From Oscillospiraceae bacterium (GTDB lineage Bacteria; Bacillota; Clostridia; Oscillospirales; Oscillospiraceae), in contig SVLO01000006.1 of NCBI GenBank assembly GCA_015067885.1, positions 1 to 64,000 of the forward strand: a DNA stretch of 64,000 nucleotides, given 5' to 3'. Both the position numbers and the translations under genes were made by a program. The notes under the pieces are model-generated. The model did not search any database and was not told where the DNA came from. It saw only the letters and a list, made by a program, of their open reading frames with translations. Below, piece after piece: positions 16,999-26,477 of the stretch. The stretch's first letter is position 1. Every line of letters starts with the position of its first letter.

Positions 16999-17874
16999 TC
17001 AAATAAGCGCTTGTGCGAATTCCTTGGGGTCAAAGGGTTTCAGGTCGTCGATGCCCTCGCCCACACCGGCGTACTTCACCGGCAAACCCAGTTCCTTGGC
17101 AATGGCAAGGGCGATGCCGCCCTTGGCGGTGCCGTCCAGCTTGGTCAGCACGATGCCGGTGATGCCGGCGGCCTCCTTGAACTGCTTGGCCTGCACAAGG
17201 CCGTTTTGGCCCGTGGTGGCGTCCAGCACCAGCAGGGTCTCCCGGCTGCTGCCGAGCAGCTCCCGGTCCAGCACGCGGCTGATCTTGTTCAGCTCGTTCA
17301 TCAGGTTCTGCTTGTTGTGTAGTCGGCCGGCGGTGTCCACCAGCACCACGTCGGCCTTGCGGGCCCGGGCGGCGGTGGTGGCGTCAAAGACCACGGCGGC
17401 GGGGTCGGCCCCCTCGTGCTGCTTGATGATTTCCAAATTGGAGCGCTCGGCCCAGATGGTCAGTTGGTCGGCGGCGGCGGCGCGGAAGGTATCCGCCGCG
17501 CACAGCAGCACCTTCTTGCCCTCCTCTTTCAGTTGGTGGCCGATTTTGCCGATGGTGGTGGTCTTGCCCACGCCGTTGACGCCGATAAACAGCACCACAG
17601 CGGGCGGGCTATCCAAATTCAGCTTGCCCTCCCCCGCCGACAACAGGTCGGTCAGGATGTCGCACATAGCCCCGCGGGCCTCCTCCACGGTCTTAATGCG
17701 CTCCTGCTTCACCCGCCGGCGCAGCAGCTCCACCGTGTCCACGGCGGTATCCATGCCCGCGTCGGCAAGGATGAGCGCCTCCTCCAGCTCGTCGTAGAAA
17801 TCGTCGTCCACCTCCGAACCAAAGCCAAAGGCGGAAAAAATATTGATTTTCTTCAGCTTGTCAAAAAAGCCCAT
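16999..17874 (-). CDS. ftsY: Signal recognition particle receptor FtsY
   Basis: FtsY is the GTPase that docks SRP-bound ribosomes at the membrane. The 291-residue protein has only a short N-terminal amphipathic segment (MGFFDKLKKINIF), as in many Clostridia, then the helical N domain and the G domain with GVNGVGKTTT (G1), DTAGR (G3) and TKLDG (G4). Longer in-frame starts upstream overlap the zinc-ribbon gene and are rejected in favour of the ATG at 17874. Clustering with smc is typical of Firmicutes. Confidence 0.96.
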   Translation of the reverse strand: MGFFDKLKKINIFSAFGFGSEVDDDFYDELEEALILADAGMDTAVDTVELLRRRVKQERIKTVEEARGAMCDILTDLLSAGEGKLNLDSPPAVVLFIGVNGVGKTTTIGKIGHQLKEEGKKVLLCAADTFRAAAADQLTIWAERSNLEIIKQHEGADPAAVVFDATTAARARKADVVLVDTAGRLHNKQNLMNELNKISRVLDRELLGSSRETLLVLDATTGQNGLVQAKQFKEAAGITGIVLTKLDGTAKGGIALAIAKELGLPVKYAGVGEGIDDLKPFDPKEFAQALI

Positions 17875-17890
17875 AGGGTCAGTTCCTTTC

Positions 17891-18202
17891 TTATAGTCGG
17901 GGGTTCTTGGTTCTGCAGCGAGGACATTGCGGGTCGTCCAAATCGTGCCGGGTACCGCAGGTGGGACAAGTGGTTTGGGCAATGTGGTCGGATGCAAGAT
18001 TCTCCTGCGTTTGCTCATACAGCTCGCCCCGGAACAGCTCCAGCTTGCCGCATTGGGGACAGGTGAAGATGGCCACATCCAAGGCGCCGGCAAAAATATT
18101 GCTCCAATCGCCGCTGAATATGCCGGTTTTGCCAAGCTGCACGTTCTCCCGCTTGATAAATTCCATGGGTACATCACAGCGCGGACAGTTGAGCTTTTGC
18201 AT
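17891..18202 (-). CDS. Zinc-ribbon hypothetical protein
   Basis: A 103-residue protein with three or four CxxC knuckles: CPRC (near residue 6), CPQC (near 48), CPTC (near 79) and CPRC (near 94). This looks like a double zinc ribbon flanking an amphipathic middle (GKTGIFSGDWSNIFAGALDV). I do not recognise a specific family. It lies between smc and ftsY, 12 bases after smc and 16 before ftsY, so it is expressed with SRP-receptor and chromosome-condensation genes. No membrane segment. Role unknown. Confidence 0.75.
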   Translation of the reverse strand: MQKLNCPRCDVPMEFIKRENVQLGKTGIFSGDWSNIFAGALDVAIFTCPQCGKLELFRGELYEQTQENLASDHIAQTTCPTCGTRHDLDDPQCPRCRTKNPRL

Positions 18203-18214
18203 GGGTTATCCTCC

Positions 18215-21200
18215 TCACCGCAATTTCAGCTCTTTCTCCACGTCATTGAGGTTGATGGTCAGCATACGGCTGACGCCCTGCTCCTGCATGGTGACACCGT
18301 ACAGCACGTCAGCCTCCTCCATGGTGCCGCGGCGGTGGGTGATGACGATGAACTGGGTCTTCTCCGCCATGGTGCGCATATAGTCGGCAAAACGGACCAC
18401 GTTACTGTCGTCCAGGGCGGCCTCGATCTCGTCCATGACGACGAAGGGGGTGGGTCGGACCTTCAAAATGGCGAAATACAGGGCAATGGCCACGAAGGCC
18501 TTTTCGCCGCCGGACAGCAGGCTGATGATCTTCAGGGCCTTGCCCGGGGGCTGCACCTTGATCTCGATGCCGCAGTTGAGGATATCGTCGGGATCCTCCA
18601 GCTCCAGGGTGGCCTTGCCGCCGCCGAACAGCTCCAGGAAGGTCTTGGCGAAGGAGTCGTTGATGACCTTGAATTCCCGGGCAAAGATGACCTTCATCTC
18701 GCCGGTGATGTTGGCGATAACGCTTTCCAACTCGCTCTTGGCCTTGTTGATGTCGTCACGCTGCTCGGTCAGGTAGGTATATCGCTCGTTGACACGCGTA
18801 AATTCCTCGATTGCGCCAAGGTTCACAAAGCCCAGCGCATTGATGCTGCGGTTCAGCTCGCCTATGCGACGCTCCGCCTTGGACACGGATTCCAGCTCTA
18901 CCCGCTGGGTCTTTGCCGCCTCGTGGGACAGCTCATACTTTTCCCACAGCTTGTCCAGCAGGGACTTTTCTTCCATGACCGCAGTGGTGCGCTTCTGCTC
19001 CAGCACGGTGACCTCCTGCTGCATATTCATCAGGTCCTCGTTCTTCTCGCGGCTCTCCTTATCGGTGCGAACACGCTCGCCCTCCAGGGTCATTTTTTGG
19101 GCGTTGAGGGTGCGAATAGCCTCCTCCTGGGCCTGGTCGTTCTTGCGCAGGTCGTCCAGCTGAGTTTGCTTCTGCTCTATCAGCGCGGCACAATCCCGGT
19201 TCTTCTGTTCGTAATCGGCCATGAGGGCGCGGCTGTTGTCCCGGTCGCCGGCCATATCCCGGCGCAGCCCCTCCAACTGCTCCAAGGCGGCGCTGCCGGT
19301 CTCCCGCTCGGCCTGCAGAGCGGCCCGCCGGGCGGTCAGTTCCGCTTGACTTGCAGCCAGATCGGCAGCCTTTTGTCTGCCCTCGGTCTGACCCTGCAGC
19401 TTACCCTGAGCCTCGCTCTCCAGCGCGGCGGCCTCGCCCTCCAGCTGGGCAATGCGGTCCCGGGCGGCCTTGGTATCCGCCTCGATACCGGCAGCACGCT
19501 GCTTGAGCTGTTCCAATTCGTTTTGCTGATTGTCCTGTTGCCGCTCCAGGTCGGCCACCACGCTGTCGCAGTGGTCGCACAGGGCCTGGGCCTTCAACAG
19601 GTCATCCTCCCACTGGCGCAGTTGGCTTTGAGCCGTTTCCATCTCGTAGGCGGCAGCGGCACTCTCCCGCTGGGCCTCCTCCATGGTGTGCTGGGCCTGG
19701 GCCACCTTCTCATCCATGGCGGCCATCTGCCCTTTCAGCCGTTCCAGCTCGTTGGCGCGGCTGAGGATGCCGGCGCTGCGGCTGGCAGAGCCGCCTGTCA
19801 TGGAGCCACCGGCGTTGAGTACCTGACCGTCCAGGGTCACGATGCGGAAGCTGTGTCCGAACTTGCGGGCGCAGGCCATGGCGCTGTCCAGCTCCTCCAT
19901 GACCACCACGCGGCCAAGCAGGTTGGAGAACACCGGGGCGTACTTCTTGTCAAAGTTGATGATTTGGTCGGCAATACCCACAAAGCCGGCTTCTTTCTTG
20001 ATTTGTGCCTCTTCCCGGAGATTGCCGGGGCGCACGGTGTTCAGGGGCATAAAGGTGGCCCGGCCACCGTCCCGGCGCTTGAGGTAGTTGATGGCGGCCT
20101 TGCCGTCCTCGTCCCGCTCCACCACGATGTCCTGCATGTGGCCGCCCAGAGCAGTTTCGATGGCCACAGTGTACTTGTCCGACACCTTCAGCAGCTTGGC
20201 CACCGGGCCGCAGATGTTCTTCAGCGTACCCCGCTGTGCCTCCTCCACCACGATTTTGGCGGCACGGGACAGACCCTCCTGATGCTTTTCCATCTCGGTA
20301 AGCATCTTGAAGCGTGAGGTCAGCTCGTTGGCTTCCATCTGCAGCTTCACGTGGGCGTTGCGGGCCTGCTCCGCCTTCTGTCTGCGGGTGTCCACTCGCA
20401 GGGCGTAACCGTTGATGATGTTGCGCACGGCGTCCCGCTCTTCCTCGGCCTTGGCCCGGTCGGCCCGGGCGGCCTTCTGCTGGGCGCGTGCCTCGTCCAT
20501 GCGTTGGTCCAGCTCGGTGCGCTCCCGGCCCACGGCCCCCTCACGGTCCAGCACCTCCTGGGCCGCGGCAGCAAGGGCGGACAACAGGGCCTTTGCCTCG
20601 GTAGCGTCGGCAGAACCCACGGCCTGACGCTGGCGCAGCTGCTCCAACTCCAAGTCCAGGGTACCCACGGACCTGGCCGCCTCCTCCGCCTGACGGCGCA
20701 GTTGCTCCAGCTGCGCGTCCAGCGCTGCCATACTCTCGTCGATCTCCCCGAGGCGGGCCTGCTGCTGGGTGATTTGGCTGACCAGACCGCCCTCGCGGTC
20801 CTCCTGCTGCTCCAACTCCGCCTGCAGACGGCGGGCGTTGTCCCGATTGTTCTCGATGTTGCTGTTGAGTACGGCAATGGCACTCTCCAGCTCCGCCTGA
20901 CCGGCTTGCCGCTGGCTGATGACCTGGCGGAGCTGCTCCATTTCTATATCCTTCTGACGAATCTGCTCAGAGCAGCGCTCCGTTGCGGCGTAGAGGGCGT
21001 CCCGCTCCTGCTCCAGCTGCTCACGGCGGCGCACCGCATCCTCGTAATCGGCGTTGAGCTTGATGGTGTTGGTACGGATACGTTCCAGCTTGTCCAGCCA
21101 AACGGAGATTTCCAGGCCCCGCAGCTCATCCCGCAAAATCAGGCTTTTCTTCGCCTTCTCGCTTTGGATGCGCAGCGGCTCCACCTGCCCCTCCAACTCC

Positions 21201-21787
21201 TCGATCTTGTCGTTGATGCGCACAAGATTTTCGTCGGTATGGGCCAGCTTGCGCTCAGCCTCCTCCTTGCGGTGGCGGTAGCGGGAGATGCCGGCAGCCT
21301 CCTCGAAGATCTCGCGGCGGTCAGCGGACTTGACGGACAAGATCTCGTCGATCTTACCCTGACCGATGATGGAGTAACCCTCCCGACCCAGACCGGTGTC
21401 CATGAACAGCTCGTTGACGTCCTTCAGGCGGACGGAGCGGCGGTTGATGTAGTACATACTCTCGCCGGAACGGTAGTACCGGCGGGTGACCATCACTTCG
21501 CTCTCTTCCATATCGAAGATGTGGCTGGTGTTATCCAGCACCAGGGACACCTCGGCATAGTTGGTTTGCTTTCGCTTGGCGGTGCCGCCGAAAATGACGT
21601 CCTCCATCTTGCCGCCGCGCAGGGCGCGGGTGGACTGCTCGCCCATGACCCATCGGATGGCGTCGGAAATATTCGATTTGCCGGATCCGTTGGGACCCAC
21701 GATGGCGGTAATATCTTCGCCAAAGGTGAGGACCGTGCGGTCCGGAAAGGACTTAAAGCCCTCGATCTCCAATGCTTTTAAGTACAA
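18215..21787 (-). CDS. smc: Chromosome segregation protein SMC
   Basis: SMC is the ATPase of the condensin complex with ScpA/ScpB. The protein of about 1190 residues has Walker A GPNGSGKSN (near residue 32), long coiled coils (about 170-500 and 670-1020), a hinge around CGPVAKLLKVSDKYTVAIE (near residue 520), and the C-terminal ABC signature LLSGGEKAFVA plus Walker B VVMDEIEAALDD. The start chosen is a TTG at 21787 giving MYLKALEIEGFKSF, which matches the family N-terminus and has GGGAGAGG at 9 bases; an ATG ten codons upstream would add MSVGQGEVSF and lies ahead of that ribosome site. First gene of the long operon. Confidence 0.95.
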   Translation of the reverse strand: MYLKALEIEGFKSFPDRTVLTFGEDITAIVGPNGSGKSNISDAIRWVMGEQSTRALRGGKMEDVIFGGTAKRKQTNYAEVSLVLDNTSHIFDMEESEVMVTRRYYRSGESMYYINRRSVRLKDVNELFMDTGLGREGYSIIGQGKIDEILSVKSADRREIFEEAAGISRYRHRKEEAERKLAHTDENLVRINDKIEELEGQVEPLRIQSEKAKKSLILRDELRGLEISVWLDKLERIRTNTIKLNADYEDAVRRREQLEQERDALYAATERCSEQIRQKDIEMEQLRQVISQRQAGQAELESAIAVLNSNIENNRDNARRLQAELEQQEDREGGLVSQITQQQARLGEIDESMAALDAQLEQLRRQAEEAARSVGTLDLELEQLRQRQAVGSADATEAKALLSALAAAAQEVLDREGAVGRERTELDQRMDEARAQQKAARADRAKAEEERDAVRNIINGYALRVDTRRQKAEQARNAHVKLQMEANELTSRFKMLTEMEKHQEGLSRAAKIVVEEAQRGTLKNICGPVAKLLKVSDKYTVAIETALGGHMQDIVVERDEDGKAAINYLKRRDGGRATFMPLNTVRPGNLREEAQIKKEAGFVGIADQIINFDKKYAPVFSNLLGRVVVMEELDSAMACARKFGHSFRIVTLDGQVLNAGGSMTGGSASRSAGILSRANELERLKGQMAAMDEKVAQAQHTMEEAQRESAAAAYEMETAQSQLRQWEDDLLKAQALCDHCDSVVADLERQQDNQQNELEQLKQRAAGIEADTKAARDRIAQLEGEAAALESEAQGKLQGQTEGRQKAADLAASQAELTARRAALQAERETGSAALEQLEGLRRDMAGDRDNSRALMADYEQKNRDCAALIEQKQTQLDDLRKNDQAQEEAIRTLNAQKMTLEGERVRTDKESREKNEDLMNMQQEVTVLEQKRTTAVMEEKSLLDKLWEKYELSHEAAKTQRVELESVSKAERRIGELNRSINALGFVNLGAIEEFTRVNERYTYLTEQRDDINKAKSELESVIANITGEMKVIFAREFKVINDSFAKTFLELFGGGKATLELEDPDDILNCGIEIKVQPPGKALKIISLLSGGEKAFVAIALYFAILKVRPTPFVVMDEIEAALDDSNVVRFADYMRTMAEKTQFIVITHRRGTMEEADVLYGVTMQEQGVSRMLTINLNDVEKELKLR

Positions 21788-21859
21788 AAAAGACACCTCT
21801 CCCTGTCCCACCGACAATGCGGCCGGGCGCGGATTTTTGCTTAGAATTCAAGATATTAT

Positions 21860-21888
21860 ATTATAACAGTATTTCCCGCTTTTTGCAA
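21860..21888 (-). promoter_or_regulatory. Sigma-A promoter of the smc operon
   Basis: TTGCAA, 17 bases, perfect TATAAT on the reverse strand, about 70 bases before the smc start. No terminator is seen until after rsfS, so it may drive nine genes. Confidence 0.85.
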
Positions 21889-21933
21889 CGAATTTTCACC
21901 CATCGGCGGGCAAGTTTTTCCTCTTGAAGCGCA

Positions 21934-21969
21934 GAAAAATCCACCCCCGCACAGGAGGGTGGATTTTGT
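21934..21969 (-). terminator. Intrinsic terminator after gpsA
   Basis: Stem AAATCCACC / GGTGGATTT flanked by T-rich sequence on the reverse strand, between the gpsA stop and the smc promoter. Confidence 0.8.
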
Positions 21970-21982
21970 TGGGTTTTTCTGT

Positions 21983-22975
21983 TTATTCGTCGGCTTCCGC
22001 CCGCTTTTCCCGGGACATCAGTTCCACAACCACGGTATTTACGTCACGCCCCTCGTACAGCACCTCGTAGGCCATCTGGGCGATGGGCATTTCCACCCCG
22101 GCCTTGATGGCAAGGGTGCGGGCGTTGGCGGCGGCGTAATAGCCCTCCACCACGGCGCCGATCTCCTTCAGCGCCCGGTCCACCGGCGTACCCTGACCGA
22201 TCAGAATACCGCAGCGGCGGTTGCGGGAGTGCATGGAGCAGCAGGTGACGATCAAATCGCCCACACCGGCAAGACCAGTAAAGCTCTCCTGCTTACCGCC
22301 CAGGGCCACGCCCAGGCGGGCGATCTCGGCCAAACCGCGGGTCATCAGCATGGCCTTGGTATTGTCGCCGTAGCCCAAACCGTCACAGCAGCCGGCGCAC
22401 AGAGCGATGACATTTTTCAGAGCGGCACAAATTTCTGTACCCACCCGGTCAGTGTTGGTATAGACGCGGAAGCGGGTGTTCATGAACAGATCCTGCACCA
22501 ATCGGGCGTGCCTAATATCGTCGGCAGCCGCCACCACGGCGGTGGGAATGTGGCGGCCCACCTCCTCGGCGTGGGAGGGGCCGGACAGCACCACCACCGG
22601 ACACTTGTCCCCCACCTCCTCCTCGATGGCCTGGCTCAGGCGCAGGGAGGTATTCTTCTCAATGCCCTTGGCCACCGAAATCAACACCGTACCGGGGTCC
22701 ACCACGTCGCGCAGGGCGACGGCCGTGGAGCGCACCGCAAAGGACGGGGTGGCAAGCACAACCGCTTGACAGCCCTTGACAGCATTGATGTCCGTGGTCA
22801 GTTTCAATTCATCAGGCAGTGCCACGCCCTTGAGCATGGGGTTCTCACCGGTTTGGCGCAGAACATCACTTTCCTCCTGGGTGTAGGACCACAGGGTCAC
22901 GTCATTTCCGTTTTCCAGCAGCACCAACGCCAGGGCCGTACCCCAGCCGCCGCTGCCCAAAACTGTAACTTTCAT
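21983..22975 (-). CDS. gpsA: Glycerol-3-phosphate dehydrogenase [NAD(P)+]
   Basis: Makes sn-glycerol 3-phosphate for phospholipid synthesis. The 330-residue protein has the N-terminal dinucleotide fold VLGSGGWGTALA (residues about 5-16), the catalytic Lys region (KGIEKNTSLRLS and CAALKNVIALCAG) and the NTKAMLMTRGLAE motif (near residue 205). It is downstream of plsY, the enzyme that uses its product, with 14 bases between them. Confidence 0.96.
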   Translation of the reverse strand: MKVTVLGSGGWGTALALVLLENGNDVTLWSYTQEESDVLRQTGENPMLKGVALPDELKLTTDINAVKGCQAVVLATPSFAVRSTAVALRDVVDPGTVLISVAKGIEKNTSLRLSQAIEEEVGDKCPVVVLSGPSHAEEVGRHIPTAVVAAADDIRHARLVQDLFMNTRFRVYTNTDRVGTEICAALKNVIALCAGCCDGLGYGDNTKAMLMTRGLAEIARLGVALGGKQESFTGLAGVGDLIVTCCSMHSRNRRCGILIGQGTPVDRALKEIGAVVEGYYAAANARTLAIKAGVEMPIAQMAYEVLYEGRDVNTVVVELMSREKRAEADE

Positions 22976-22989
22976 GGTCGCTCCCTCCC

Positions 22990-23640
22990 TTATGCTTTCT
23001 TCTTGTGGAAGCTGAACTTATTTTCATTGCCCGCCAACAGGCGCTGAATATTACTGCGATGTTTCCACACCACCAGGCCACCCAAAACGATGGCCATGAC
23101 CAGTATGATCCAGTCGTGGAACACGACCCACGCCATCACAGGAAAAGCCACCCCCGTAAACACAGAACCAAGGGACACGTAGCGGGACAGCAGGAACAGC
23201 ACAAGAAAACCGCCCCAAACGACCACTGCCACCCGCCAATCCACCATGATGGAGATGATACCGCCGGACAGGATCCCTTTGCCGCCCCGGAACTGGAACA
23301 TACAGGGGTAGGCATGGCCCAGCAGACAGAACACACCCGCAAAATAATGGGCGTAATGCACCATCATATCCTCCTGCAGGAAGGAAACCAAGCTGTTACC
23401 CAAAACAGCCGCGCCAACCAGCAGCGCCACAACCGCCTTCAGCGCGTCGCAGGCAATGACCACAAAGGTCAGCATACCGCCGAAGGTGCGGTAGAAATTG
23501 GTAAGACCGGCGTTACCGCTGCCGTGGTTGCGTACATCGTTGCGCAGGATGTACTTGGACACGATGACCGCGCCGTTGAAACAGCCGCACAAATAGGCAA
23601 ACACAGCCACAAAGGCCACCTTCAGCCAAAAAATCCACAT
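22990..23640 (-). CDS. plsY: Glycerol-3-phosphate acyltransferase PlsY
   Basis: Integral membrane enzyme that transfers an acyl group from acyl-phosphate to glycerol 3-phosphate. The 216-residue protein has about five membrane helices and the three PlsY motifs: SGNAGLTNFYRTFG (near residue 41), a glycine-rich FRGGKGILSGG (near residue 117) and a late loop before the last helix. It lies between der and gpsA, one base after der. Confidence 0.95.
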   Translation of the reverse strand: MWIFWLKVAFVAVFAYLCGCFNGAVIVSKYILRNDVRNHGSGNAGLTNFYRTFGGMLTFVVIACDALKAVVALLVGAAVLGNSLVSFLQEDMMVHYAHYFAGVFCLLGHAYPCMFQFRGGKGILSGGIISIMVDWRVAVVVWGGFLVLFLLSRYVSLGSVFTGVAFPVMAWVVFHDWIILVMAIVLGGLVVWKHRSNIQRLLAGNENKFSFHKKKA

Positions 23641-23641
23641 A

Positions 23642-24961
23642 TCAGTCGTCTCCTTTCTGCCGCACGGTCAGGCGCACAGGCGTACCCTCCAAACCAAAGG
23701 TAGCGCGAATTTGATTTTCCAAATACCGCTGATAGGAAAAGTGAAACAGCCTGGCATCGTTGCAGAAACAAACGAAGTGAGGGGGCTTGACCCCCACCTG
23801 GGTCATGTAATAGATTTTCAGTCGGCGGCCCTTGTCCGTGGGGGGCTGGACCCGTGCGGTGGCGTCAGCCAGCAGGGTATTGAGCATACCGGTGGTGATA
23901 CGCATGGCGGACTGGTCGTTGACGTAGTTGATGAGTTCAAACAGCCGGTCCACCCGCTGGCCCGTCATGGCGGAGATAAAGACGATGGGTGCGTAGGTCA
24001 TATAGCTCAGGTCCCGGCGGATATCCTCACGCATACGGTCCATGGTCTTGTCGTCCTTTTCGATGGCGTCCCACTTGTTGACTACGATGATACATGCCTT
24101 GCCCGCCTCGTGGGCCAGGCCCGCCACCTTGGTATCCTGCTCGGTGACACCCTCGTTGGCGTCGATCATGATAAGGCACACGTCGCTGCGCTCAATGGCC
24201 ATGGTGGCGCGCAGGACGGAGAATTTCTCGATACGGTCATCCACCTTGGACTTCTTGCGCATACCGGCGGTGTCAATGAAAACGTACTTACCGTGGCTGT
24301 TCTCAAAGCGGCTGTCAATGGCGTCCCGGGTGGTTCCGGCCATGTTGGATACGATGACCCGCTCCTCCCCCAAAATGCGGTTGACCAGGGAGGATTTGCC
24401 CACGTTGGGCTTGCCGATGACGGCAACCTTGATGGTGTCGTCCTCCTCCTGCTCCTCCTCCAAAGTGGGGAAGTACTTCACGCACTCCTCCAGCAGATCG
24501 CCGGTGCCGTGGCCGTGGACGGCGGACACCGCAATGGGGTCGCCCAGGCCCAGGTTGTAGAACTCGTAGATATCGGGGTTTTCACGACCCACACTGTCCA
24601 TCTTGTTCACAGCAAGCACCACAGGCTTTTGGGACCGCAGCAGCATATTGGCCACCTCCTGGTCGGAGGCGGTCATGCCGCTTTTGATGTCGCAGACGAA
24701 GATGACCACGTTGGCGTTTTCGATGGCAATTTCCGCCTGACGGCGCATGAAAGCCAAAATTTCGCTGTCGGTACCCGGCTCGATGCCGCCGGTATCCACA
24801 ATATTGAATGTGCGGCCCGCCCACTCGCACTCGGCGTAGATGCGGTCACGGGTAACGCCGGGAGTATCCTCCACGATGGACAGGCGCTGGCCGCACAGCT
24901 TATTGAACAGCATGGACTTACCCACGTTGGGCCGGCCCACGATAGCAACTAAAGGCTTCAT
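23642..24961 (-). CDS. der: Ribosome biogenesis GTPase Der (EngA)
   Basis: Essential GTPase with two tandem G domains that helps assemble the 50S subunit. The 439-residue protein has GRPNVGKS and DTGG in the first domain, GKPNVGKS and DTAG in the second, NKMD and NKWD specificity motifs, and a C-terminal KH-like domain (from about residue 350). It is complete. The order DUF512, der, plsY, gpsA is a widespread clostridial arrangement. Confidence 0.97.
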   Translation of the reverse strand: MKPLVAIVGRPNVGKSMLFNKLCGQRLSIVEDTPGVTRDRIYAECEWAGRTFNIVDTGGIEPGTDSEILAFMRRQAEIAIENANVVIFVCDIKSGMTASDQEVANMLLRSQKPVVLAVNKMDSVGRENPDIYEFYNLGLGDPIAVSAVHGHGTGDLLEECVKYFPTLEEEQEEDDTIKVAVIGKPNVGKSSLVNRILGEERVIVSNMAGTTRDAIDSRFENSHGKYVFIDTAGMRKKSKVDDRIEKFSVLRATMAIERSDVCLIMIDANEGVTEQDTKVAGLAHEAGKACIIVVNKWDAIEKDDKTMDRMREDIRRDLSYMTYAPIVFISAMTGQRVDRLFELINYVNDQSAMRITTGMLNTLLADATARVQPPTDKGRRLKIYYMTQVGVKPPHFVCFCNDARLFHFSYQRYLENQIRATFGLEGTPVRLTVRQKGDD

Positions 24962-25018
24962 AAAATATCAACTCCTTCGTTGAGATAACAGATATGAGAT
25001 AAGAGATAGAGCTACCTT

Positions 25019-26401
25019 TTACCTCGTTCCGGGGTTATAGCGGTAATATTCGTCCTCGGACATGGGGGCGGTACCTGCGTCCACCGGGTCGATGCCGAAC
25101 ACGGCGTCGCACAGGTCGTAGCCGTCCTGGGGCACGGTGATCACGCGCACGCCCAGCTCCCGCTCCACGTCGTCCACGGAAACGTCGTCCAAAAAGACCC
25201 GCTCGCCGCTGCGCAGCATACTGGCGGGGATGAGCAGCCGTTGCCCCAATTCTTTGCCCCGCAATTGGGCGATCAGGTCGCCGCCGGTGACCAGTCCCGC
25301 CACCACTACGGTGTGGCCAAAGAAATCATTTTCAATGGCGTAGACCCGGCCATCCACCTTGGGACACTTGGCCTTGGCCCGTTCCACCAGTTTGGCAAGG
25401 AAGGGTGCTGCCGACACGCCGGTGGCGATGGAGAAGGGGGTGGTCCCCTCCATCTCCTCCCCGTCCAGCAGGTCCAGCGCCCGGTCAAACTCACTCATCA
25501 GCAGCCGCAGCATACCCACACCGTTGTCCAACTGGGTAAACTCCTCGAAATAGTCCTCATCGGGCAGGTCCCGCCCGGCGATGAGGTAAAACTCGTCCGA
25601 ACACCACACAAGACTGGTACCGGTTTTCTCTTTATGTGCCGCCGCGAACCGCTCCACCTGGTCCACCAGCGCCTCTGCCTGTTCTTTGGTATAGGGCCGC
25701 AGGGGGTACAGCCCCTCTCTGAATTTGGTCACGCCCACGGGAACAACGGACACGCTGTTCACCGCCGGGTACATGGCCGCAAGGTCGGCAAGGCTTTTGT
25801 CCAGCGCCGGGCCGTCGTTGATGCCGGGACAGGCCACGATCTGGCAGTTCATGGTGATGTCCGCCCGGGCAAACCGCTCCATAATGTCGATGCCCCGGCC
25901 TGCGTTTTTATGGCCCAGCATCATGGCGCGCAGCTCCCTGTCCGTGGTGTGTACCGAGATATTCACCGGTGACACCCGCAGGTCGATGATGCGCTGCACC
26001 TCCCTGTCGGTAAGGTTGGTCAGGGTAATGTAGTTGCCCATCAGAAAGGACAGGCGGGCGTCGTCATCCTTAAAATACAAAGTTTGGCGCATATTTGGGG
26101 GAAGCTGGTCCACAAAGCAGAAAATGCAGTTGTTGGCGCAGCACCGGGCCCGGTCCATCAGGTAGGTTTCAAACTCCAGGCCCAGGTCCTCCCCCTCGTG
26201 CTTGACCACCCGCAGGTGGCGCACCTTACCCGCAGAGTCCTGCAGCGTCAGGGTCAGGCGGGTGTCGTAGGCGTGAAACTTATAGTCCAGCACGTCCACG
26301 ATGGGTTTGTCGTTGATATGGGTCAGGGTTTCCCCCACCCGTACCCCCGCCCGGTCGGCGGGACTGTGCCGCGCCACGCGGCACACACAGGTCAAACTCA
26401 T
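25019..26401 (-). CDS. DUF512 radical-SAM-type protein with N-terminal PDZ-like domain
   Basis: A 460-residue protein of the DUF512 family. The N-terminus is PDZ-like (VARHSPADRAGVRVGETLTH), followed by a Cys cluster CCANNCIFCF (near residue 88) in the style of a radical-SAM iron-sulfur centre, a central barrel-like part and the C-terminal DUF512 domain. Family members sit next to der almost throughout Clostridia, but the reaction is not established. The ATG at 26401 has AAAGGAGGG five bases upstream; the GTG two codons earlier overlaps that site and is rejected. Confidence 0.87.
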   Translation of the reverse strand: MSLTCVCRVARHSPADRAGVRVGETLTHINDKPIVDVLDYKFHAYDTRLTLTLQDSAGKVRHLRVVKHEGEDLGLEFETYLMDRARCCANNCIFCFVDQLPPNMRQTLYFKDDDARLSFLMGNYITLTNLTDREVQRIIDLRVSPVNISVHTTDRELRAMMLGHKNAGRGIDIMERFARADITMNCQIVACPGINDGPALDKSLADLAAMYPAVNSVSVVPVGVTKFREGLYPLRPYTKEQAEALVDQVERFAAAHKEKTGTSLVWCSDEFYLIAGRDLPDEDYFEEFTQLDNGVGMLRLLMSEFDRALDLLDGEEMEGTTPFSIATGVSAAPFLAKLVERAKAKCPKVDGRVYAIENDFFGHTVVVAGLVTGGDLIAQLRGKELGQRLLIPASMLRSGERVFLDDVSVDDVERELGVRVITVPQDGYDLCDAVFGIDPVDAGTAPMSEDEYYRYNPGTR

Positions 26402-26477
26402 ACGCACCCTCCTTTCCCTACTTCCTCAACTTATAGAATACCACATTTCGCAGGAAAATGGAAGTAATTTACACCCT

